Shown here one piece after another: positions 7,270 through 10,912 of a stretch of 10,912 bases of DNA. The number at the start of each line of letters is the position of its first letter. The stretch's first letter is position 1. The position numbers and the translations under genes were made by a program. Where the stretch lies: the NCBI GenBank assembly GCA_902495945.1, contig CABUZD010000054.1, forward strand, positions 1 to 10,912. Reading direction: 5' to 3'. Source of the stretch: an uncultured Collinsella sp. GTDB taxonomy: Bacteria; Actinomycetota; Coriobacteriia; Coriobacteriales; Coriobacteriaceae. The notes below the pieces were generated by a model, which did no database searches, was not told where the DNA came from, and saw only the letters and a list, made by a program, of their open reading frames with translations.

Positions 7270-7947
7270 ATGTCCAAAAAGAACCGTGCCAAGTCCAAGG
7301 CCAAGCGCTTTGGCGAGGGCTCGGCCAAGCCGATTGTTTCGGCCGCGACCTACGGCGTGGGCGGCAATGCGTTTGCGCAGGCCATCGCCGATCCGGTCTC
7401 GACGGTGCACTCCAATAAGCCCGAGCTGCTGGTGGTCGACGGTTACAACGTGATTCACTGCACGCCGCGCTACGAAAAGCTCGTCTACGACCATTCCGAC
7501 GATCCGTATTCCAGCGACGTTCACGATATGGCGCGCACGGCGCTCATTAATGACGTAGCTGCGTTTGCCCAGGGCCGCTACGAGGCCGTGATCGTATTTG
7601 ACGGCGCGGGCAATATCTCCAGCGAGCGCCCCAACCTACCGGCCCGCGGCGTGCGCATTGAGTTTTCGCCGACGGGTGTTTCGGCCGATACCGTGGTGCA
7701 GAAGCTCTGCATCGAGGCGCGCGAAGAAGGCCGCGCGTGCTCCGTGGTTTCGAGTGACGGCACAATCCAGGCCGTCGTCATGGGCAAGGGCGTCACGCGC
7801 ATCTCGAGCCGCATGCTGGTGGACGAGATCAAACAGATCGACAACGACGTTCACGAGGCCGAGGAAGCCCCGCAAATCAAGATGACTCTGGGCAGTCGCC
7901 TGAGCCCCGATGCCCTGGCCAAGCTCAAGGCCCTTCGCGGGAGGTAG
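7270..7947 (+). CDS. yacP: NYN-domain ribonuclease, YacP/Rae1-like
   Basis: This 225-aa protein has a basic, probably unstructured N-terminus (1-20), then a PIN-like NYN domain: LLVVDGYNVIH (53-63, Asp57), VIVFDG (107-112, Asp111), SADTVV (138-143, Asp140) and VVSSDG (159-164, Asp163), a set of acidic residues that fits metal-dependent RNA cleavage. In Bacillus the homologue Rae1 is a ribosome-associated endoribonuclease that cuts mRNA in the A site, and its gene also follows cysS-mrnC-rlmB. The gene starts 3 nt after the rlmB stop, with GGGGGAGGAG as ribosome site, so co-translation is likely. A longer N-terminus than the Bacillus protein may aid ribosome binding (inference). It ends 27 nt from the convergent kinase gene, with no obvious terminator between them. 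Confidence 0.9.
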   Translation: MSKKNRAKSKAKRFGEGSAKPIVSAATYGVGGNAFAQAIADPVSTVHSNKPELLVVDGYNVIHCTPRYEKLVYDHSDDPYSSDVHDMARTALINDVAAFAQGRYEAVIVFDGAGNISSERPNLPARGVRIEFSPTGVSADTVVQKLCIEAREEGRACSVVSSDGTIQAVVMGKGVTRISSRMLVDEIKQIDNDVHEAEEAPQIKMTLGSRLSPDALAKLKALRGR

Positions 7948-7974
7948 GTGAGCTGACGGCGCGACGCTGTCTCG

Positions 7975-9315
7975 CTAACTCCATTCAGCGATGTCGATCA
8001 TTCTACGGAGGCGCCATGTAAGCGCCTCTTTTAGATATGGCAGCCTTGCCGCGAGCGCGTCGTTTCTGGACAGAATCTCGATTGCCTCGTCAACGAAGCC
8101 TTCGAGTTTGTCGCCGTCAAACCAGCTCATGTCCTCGACGAGCAACATTTGTTTGGCGGGGCTTGAATGAAATTGCGCACTGGTAAAACTGTGCTCTCCC
8201 GCCCTGAGCTCCTCTAGTGATATGTTGCACCAGAGTGATGAGCCCGAATCGAAGATGGGGGCTGGTCTGCAGACCAGTGAGTTGACGTTTCGCACGAGGC
8301 CGAAGTTGCGCCAATGACGATCGTAGTTGGCAATGATGTCATCGCATACGATCATGCGGCCAAGGGCGTCTTTTATATCTGTCGCTCCAAGCTCCTCGCA
8401 GTTTGCTACATACCGTTCGTAATCGGTTAGTCGCTCGTCTGCATTTGCATGCTGGTTTACATAGAACGCAGGGACATATTCTTCTTCGTCAGTTAAGAAG
8501 ACACTGCATGTGCTCAAGGCGGAAGTGCCCGCGCCTTCGAGCGAATAGGGTACATAATCGTAAGTGTTCAGGATGCGACGGTGAAGTGCAGTCGCCACCA
8601 TCTCGTTATAGGGTTCCTGGTTTAGATGCGCACCTGCCTTGTGGAGGATTCGACGGTCACCCTCGAATGTCCAGTACTTTTGAAGATTGCCGTCCGAGGT
8701 GTTGTCGGGCTTTGCGGCAGCCGCCTTGCCCTCTGGGGCGAAGGGCGCGATGCTGAGAGAGACGTCGTCAAAAGCATTATTGAAGAAATTGATATCTTTC
8801 CACGCGAGACCGGAGCCTTGGGGCCTTATCCAATACTGGTCGGATAAGGAGAGGCCTAGATTTCGCTGTACGAGTTCATCGGGAACATCGACTGCGGCTT
8901 CTGCAAGCAGGGATGCTAGCCCAATGCGTGCGAGCGGGATACCGCGGCCGCGCCACCAAGTGCGGAAAGAGTCGAGCGATACGGGGCTATTAGGGCCAAA
9001 TACCCCAATAGGGGCGTGGGCGTAATCGACGTCGGCGCCGATGTGGGTGAAGTCTTTTCGCGATGTGTTGTAGACCAGCTGGGCCACTTCGTGCGTGCGG
9101 TTCATGAGGGTAAATGCGACTTCGCTTTTCCCATGCCCACGACGAGGCCGTCCCCCTCTTTTGGTTGCGGAGCGGAGTCGCGTGTCTACGCTGTCTTTGT
9201 CGACAAGCCACACGCCAGAAGCCTTGCGGGCGGTCAGCGCGCCGTTCTTAATGAGCCCCTGCACCCTGCGCGGGGTGATGCCGAGCAGCTCGGCTGCTTC
9301 CTTTGTAGTCAACAT
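7975..9315 (-). CDS. HTH / AT-hook-like / HipA-CtkA-type kinase fusion protein
   Basis: This is a 446-aa single chain. Residues 2-47 form an excisionase/MerR-like HTH (TTKEAAELLGITPRRVQGLI, then a GVWLVDKDSV wing). Residues 53-63 (RGGRPRRGHGK) are a basic AT-hook-like patch. Residues 112-190 resemble the N-terminal region of HipA-like proteins (RGIPLARIGL, LSLSDQYWIRP, INFFNNAF). The kinase core shows SDGNLQKYW (207-215), a candidate lysine in RILHKAG (222-228, Lys226), the catalytic loop DDIIANYDRHWRNFGL (325-340; Asp332, Asn337) and the metal-binding IFDSGSSLW (354-362; Asp356). All key kinase residues appear intact. GAAGGG 7 nt upstream supports the ATG. No separate antitoxin gene adjoins it; the HTH may serve as built-in repressor at the inverted repeat just upstream. 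The substrate, and whether it is toxic, are unknown. I give no symbol. Confidence 0.88.
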   Translation of the reverse strand: MLTTKEAAELLGITPRRVQGLIKNGALTARKASGVWLVDKDSVDTRLRSATKRGGRPRRGHGKSEVAFTLMNRTHEVAQLVYNTSRKDFTHIGADVDYAHAPIGVFGPNSPVSLDSFRTWWRGRGIPLARIGLASLLAEAAVDVPDELVQRNLGLSLSDQYWIRPQGSGLAWKDINFFNNAFDDVSLSIAPFAPEGKAAAAKPDNTSDGNLQKYWTFEGDRRILHKAGAHLNQEPYNEMVATALHRRILNTYDYVPYSLEGAGTSALSTCSVFLTDEEEYVPAFYVNQHANADERLTDYERYVANCEELGATDIKDALGRMIVCDDIIANYDRHWRNFGLVRNVNSLVCRPAPIFDSGSSLWCNISLEELRAGEHSFTSAQFHSSPAKQMLLVEDMSWFDGDKLEGFVDEAIEILSRNDALAARLPYLKEALTWRLRRMIDIAEWS

Positions 9316-9333
9316 CGCGAAACCCTTCGCTAA

Positions 9334-9393
9334 AACGAATAGTTTTATATAGCCAATTGTAATTAAAACTATTCGTTCTGACGAATGGTTTTA
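9334..9393 (-). promoter_or_regulatory. AT-rich operator/promoter of the HTH-kinase gene
   Basis: Perfect 14-bp arms AACGAATAGTTTTA (9334-9347) and its complement (9364-9377) flank 16 nt. A third half-site, ACGAATGGTTTTA (9381-9393), has one mismatch. On the minus strand TATATA (9351-9346) is a good -10 candidate lying between and overlapping the arms, about 30 nt before the ATG; no clear -35 was found. This is a likely binding site of the gene's own HTH (inference). Confidence 0.65.
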
Positions 9394-9436
9394 AGATCGA
9401 GGGCGAACCGACAGAAATGAACGGACCTGGTACCTG

Positions 9437-9466
9437 TTGTTGCTGGATTTTGCATATTTGTATAAC
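9437..9466 (+). promoter_or_regulatory. Candidate promoter for tRNA-Thr(UGU)
   Basis: TTGTTG (9437-9442) and TATAAC (9461-9466) are 18 nt apart, about 70 nt before the tRNA. A second weaker pair, TTGCGC (9480-9485) and TATTCT (9503-9508), is spaced 17 nt and lies closer. Neither is strong at -35, and I cannot decide between them. Confidence 0.4.
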
Positions 9467-9538
9467 GTCGTGCGGCCTGTTGCGCCCCGTCCGCAATTCC
9501 TTTATTCTTAACAGGCTTCGCGTGAAAGCGCCAAGTGT

Positions 9539-9613
9539 GCCAGTGTGGCGCAACGGTAGCGCAACTGATTTGTAATCAGTGGGTTGCAGGTTCGATTCCT
9601 GTCACTGGCTCCA
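9539..9613 (+). tRNA. tRNA-Thr (anticodon UGU)
   Basis: The cloverleaf is complete: acceptor GCCAGTG/CACTGGC (7 bp), D stem GCGC/GCGC, anticodon stem ACTGA/TCAGT with loop TTTGTAA (anticodon at 9571-9573), and T stem GCAGG/CCTGT around TTCGATT. The discriminator is U and CCA is encoded (9611-9613). It stands alone, with its own terminator just downstream. Confidence 0.97.
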
Positions 9614-9622
9614 TGAAAGTTT

Positions 9623-9663
9623 CGGGCTCTGTTCCCCTGCGGGACAGAGCCCGTTTCTATTTA
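9623..9663 (+). terminator. Intrinsic terminator after tRNA-Thr(UGU)
   Basis: Perfect arms CGGGCTCTGT (9623-9632) and ACAGAGCCCG (9644-9653), extendable inward by about three more pairs, are followed by TTTCTATTTAT. This is a standard rho-independent terminator 10 nt after the tRNA CCA. Confidence 0.9.
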
Positions 9664-9707
9664 TGTCGATAAGTCAGCGGGTTTGGCACCGGCCGAGCTT
9701 CAGGTTT

Positions 9708-9764
9708 GTCTCGATCTGTAACACGAAGGGAAGGAAAACCGTTCTTACTGTTACAGAATGAGAC
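9708..9764. repeat. Palindromic hairpin repeat, copy 1
   Basis: A 16-nt arm GTCTCGATCTGTAACA (9708-9723) faces an inverted arm (9749-9764) with two mismatches, separated by 25 nt that can pair again at its base. Copy 2 starts about 80 bp further on, with the same arm sequence and spacer length. There is no T run after it, so it is not an obvious terminator. Confidence 0.8.
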
Positions 9765-9788
9765 GTAAACTGGGGTCGCTGCGTAAAA

Positions 9789-9843
9789 TCTCGATCTGTA
9801 ACAGATAGGGGAGGAATAATCCTCTTACTGTTACAGATCGAGA
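9789..9843. repeat. Palindromic hairpin repeat, copy 2
   Basis: Perfect 15-bp arms TCTCGATCTGTAACA (9789-9803) and its complement (9829-9843) flank 25 nt. Inside, AGGGGA pairs with TCCTCT around a 7-nt loop. Relative to copy 1, the spacer matches at about 16 of 25 positions. Several differences keep or improve the pairing, which suggests the fold matters. Confidence 0.82.
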
Positions 9844-9875
9844 CAAAGGGCGGACCGGCCCCAGTCATCCTGGTC

Positions 9876-10018
9876 GAGCGTGGATTATCGGACGAACGAG
9901 CGTGGAAAATCTCCTGCCTAGTGAATGAGCGTGGATAATCTGCCACTTTGGGCTCAGTGGCACGCCATAAGTGGGAGATTATCCACGCTCGATTTCAAAC
10001 GGGAGAAAATCAACGCTC
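9876..10018. repeat. Cluster of five GAGCGTGGATAATC-type motifs with a 22-bp inverted repeat
   Basis: Three direct copies start at 9876, 9898 and 9927, and two inverted copies end at 9990 and 10018. The shared core is GAGCGTGGA followed by an A/T-rich triplet and TC, usually then TCC. Copies three and four extend into a 22-bp inverted repeat (9927-9948 with 9969-9990, one mismatch) around 20 nt. The function is unknown: a protein-binding cluster or a palindromic repeat element are both possible. No gene is seen here. Confidence 0.8.
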
Positions 10019-10233
10019 GGTCGAGCCAGGGAAGCCCAACCACGACCTATATATAGGTGCAAATGAGCCGTTATCAAAGTTCGCTCCTGCCGGCGTACTC
10101 CACCGTGACAAAGTGTTCCCTCGGGAAATGTCGCCAGTGCAGCCAAATCCACCGTCCTTCATATCCAAACTCAGCAAAACCGCAGGTCAAAGGTATATAG
10201 ATACGCCCGGCACCGTGTATCTAGAGGTTTTCG
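10019..10233. other. Rest of the non-coding gap before the tRNA/tuf promoter
   Basis: No credible gene. Two short symmetric sites are visible: a perfect 14-bp palindrome ACCTATATATAGGT (10045-10058), and TAGATAC/GTATCTA (10198-10204 with 10217-10223), which ends 11 nt before the -35 box and could be an operator. The whole interval 9664-10325 otherwise holds only the repeats listed above and the promoter. Confidence 0.5.
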
Positions 10234-10263
10234 TTGACAGCCCCCAAGGTGGCATCGTATTAT
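10234..10263 (+). promoter_or_regulatory. Strong promoter of the tRNA-Tyr/Thr/Met-tuf operon
   Basis: A perfect -35 TTGACA (10234-10239) and a -10 TATTAT (10258-10263), five of six consensus bases, are spaced 18 nt. The transcript would start near 10270, about 55 nt before tRNA-Tyr. This is the best sigma-70-type promoter in the window, as expected for stable RNA and tuf. Confidence 0.85.
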
Positions 10264-10325
10264 CTTCTTCGTTCGCGGGGGCGGCGGTCCAAAAGACCAA
10301 AGGACCTGCGGATACTTGAACGATT

Positions 10326-10407
10326 GGGAGTTTGCCCGAGTGGTTAATGGGGACGGGCTGTAAACCCGTTGGCTCTGCCTACATAGGTTCGAATCCTATA
10401 GCTCCCA
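10326..10407 (+). tRNA. tRNA-Tyr (anticodon GUA)
   Basis: This is a class II tRNA with a long variable arm (GGC/GCC stem). Acceptor GGGAGTT pairs with AGCTCCC. The anticodon stem ACGGG/CCCGT encloses CTGTAAA (anticodon 10360-10362), and the T stem ATAGG/CCTAT is perfect. The discriminator is A. The next bases are CCC, so CCA is not encoded, unlike the other three tRNAs here. Confidence 0.95.
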
Positions 10408-10417
10408 CCCGTCAAGT

Positions 10418-10493
10418 GCCTGTATAGCTCAGTCGGTAGAGCACTTCGTTGGTAACGAAGAGGTCACCAGTTCAAGTCTGGTTGCAGGCTCCA
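10418..10493 (+). tRNA. tRNA-Thr (anticodon GGU)
   Basis: Acceptor GCCTGTA pairs with TGCAGGC with one G-U. The anticodon stem CTTCG/CGAAG encloses TTGGTAA (anticodon 10451-10453). The T arm CCAGTTCAAGTCTGG is normal, and CCA is encoded at 10491-10493. It follows tRNA-Tyr by 10 nt and is part of the same transcript. Confidence 0.96.
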
Positions 10494-10496
10494 TCC

Positions 10497-10573
10497 GGCG
10501 GTGTAGCTCAGTTGGTTAGAGCACACGGTTCATACCCGTGGCGTCACTGGTTCGAATCCAGTCACCGCTACCA
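10497..10573 (+). tRNA. tRNA-Met (anticodon CAU), elongator type
   Basis: Acceptor GGCGGTG pairs with CACCGCT with a G-U first pair. The anticodon stem CACGG/CCGTG encloses TTCATAC (anticodon 10531-10533), and CCA is encoded. It lacks the three consecutive G-C pairs in the anticodon stem that mark initiator tRNA. A lysidine-modified tRNA-Ile2 also has a CAU anticodon; the body looks more like elongator Met, but that is a judgement. Confidence 0.88.
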
Positions 10574-10584
10574 TAGGTAACACG

Positions 10585-10615
10585 GTGGCTTCTCAATAGT
10601 ATGTTGAGAGGCCAC
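10585..10615 (+). promoter_or_regulatory. Hairpin between tRNA-Met and tuf
   Basis: GTGGCTTCTCAA (10585-10596) pairs with TTGAGAGGCCAC (10604-10615) in 12 pairs with one G-U, around a 7-nt loop. No T run follows, so it is more likely an RNase processing or stability element separating tRNAs from the tuf mRNA. A -10-like TATAAA (10621-10626) follows, but I find no matching -35. Confidence 0.6.
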
Positions 10616-10669
10616 TATGGTATAAAGGCAAAGTCCCGTCCGGGGACGACCTGTTAAGAGGAGGGCTTT

Positions 10670-10912
10670 ATGGCCAAAGAGAAGTTTGAGCGCACTAAGC
10701 CGCATGTTAACATCGGCACCATTGGTCACGTCGACCACGGCAAGACCACGCTGACCGCCGCCATCACCAAGGTTCTCTCCGAGACCGAGGGCTGCAAGGC
10801 TGACTTCACTGCGTTCGAGAACATCGACAAGGCTCCCGAGGAGCGCGAGCGCGGCATTACGATCTCCGTCTCCCACGGTGAGTACGAGCCTGCTGCCCGT
10901 CACTACGCTCAC
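10670..10912 (+). CDS. tuf: Elongation factor Tu, 3' part outside window
   Basis: The first 81 residues of EF-Tu, the GTPase that brings aminoacyl-tRNA to the ribosomal A site. The N-terminus MAKEKFERTKPHVNIGTIG and the P-loop GHVDHGKT (19-26) are diagnostic, as is the switch I segment ERERGIT (58-64). AGGAGG 5 nt before the ATG fixes the start. It is the last gene of the tRNA-Tyr/Thr/Met transcript, an arrangement that recalls the tRNA-tufB operon of E. coli and would tie EF-Tu to tRNA supply. After switch I the sequence reads SHGEYEP where most bacteria have AHVEYET, a departure at normally well conserved positions. Confidence 0.97.
   Translation, partial: MAKEKFERTKPHVNIGTIGHVDHGKTTLTAAITKVLSETEGCKADFTAFENIDKAPEERERGITISVSHGEYEPAARHYAH

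Noticed and set aside
9539..9613. tRNA-Thr as a prophage or island attachment site
   Set aside because: I found no repeated 3' end of the tRNA and no integrase in the window.
9876..10018. CRISPR array
   Set aside because: Motif copies are short, imperfect and in both orientations with unequal gaps. There are no cas genes nearby.
9876..10018. Replication origin with DnaA boxes
   Set aside because: Only two copies approach TTATCCACA, each one base off. There is no dnaA or dnaN nearby and no AT-rich unwinding region adjacent.
9948..10319. Plus-strand frame of 123 codons before tRNA-Tyr
   Set aside because: It starts inside the inverted repeat, runs through the TTGACA/TATTAT promoter and ends just before the tRNA. 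It has no ribosome site and no recognisable domain.

Overview
The window looks like chromosomal DNA from a Coriobacteriia actinobacterium, most likely Collinsella or a close relative. The basis is high GC with strong GC-ending codon use, good Shine-Dalgarno sites, and the order disA-ispD-ispF-cysS-rlmB-NYN nuclease followed by tRNA genes and tuf. The taxonomic call comes from gene order and protein character, not from a database search.

Left part (1-2300, all minus strand). A type II hipBA toxin-antitoxin locus has its toxin cut by the window start. It sits downstream of mntP, a manganese exporter whose leader is a yybP-ykoY manganese riboswitch with a clear intrinsic terminator as expression platform. 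The hipBA promoter carries three copies of a 15-16 bp half-site; one of them forms the stem of the hairpin that ends mntP.

Middle (2435-7947, plus strand). A tight housekeeping cluster: diadenylate cyclase (disA), two MEP isoprenoid enzymes (ispD, ispF, overlapping), cysteinyl-tRNA synthetase, a 23S rRNA 2'-O-methyltransferase (rlmB) and a Rae1/YacP-type NYN ribonuclease. cysS and rlmB are separated by a 103-nt nested palindrome that could act as terminator, processing site or structured RNA.

Right part (7948-10912). Convergent to the cluster is a 446-aa single-chain protein with an excisionase/MerR-like HTH, an AT-hook-like basic patch and a HipA/CtkA-like kinase domain. Its AT-rich promoter has three half-sites laid out much like those of hipBA. 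This self-contained 'regulator plus kinase in one chain' is the most interesting item. A solitary tRNA-Thr(UGU) with its own terminator follows, then about 700 bp without a credible gene. That stretch is packed with two palindromic repeat families: two 55-57 nt hairpins, and five copies of a GAGCGTGGATAATC-type motif with a 22-bp inverted repeat. A near-consensus promoter then drives tRNA-Tyr, tRNA-Thr(GGU), tRNA-Met and tuf, which runs off the window end.

Overall, a conserved translation, second-messenger and isoprenoid core is bracketed by two HipA-family kinase systems on the opposite strand, both apparently autoregulated.
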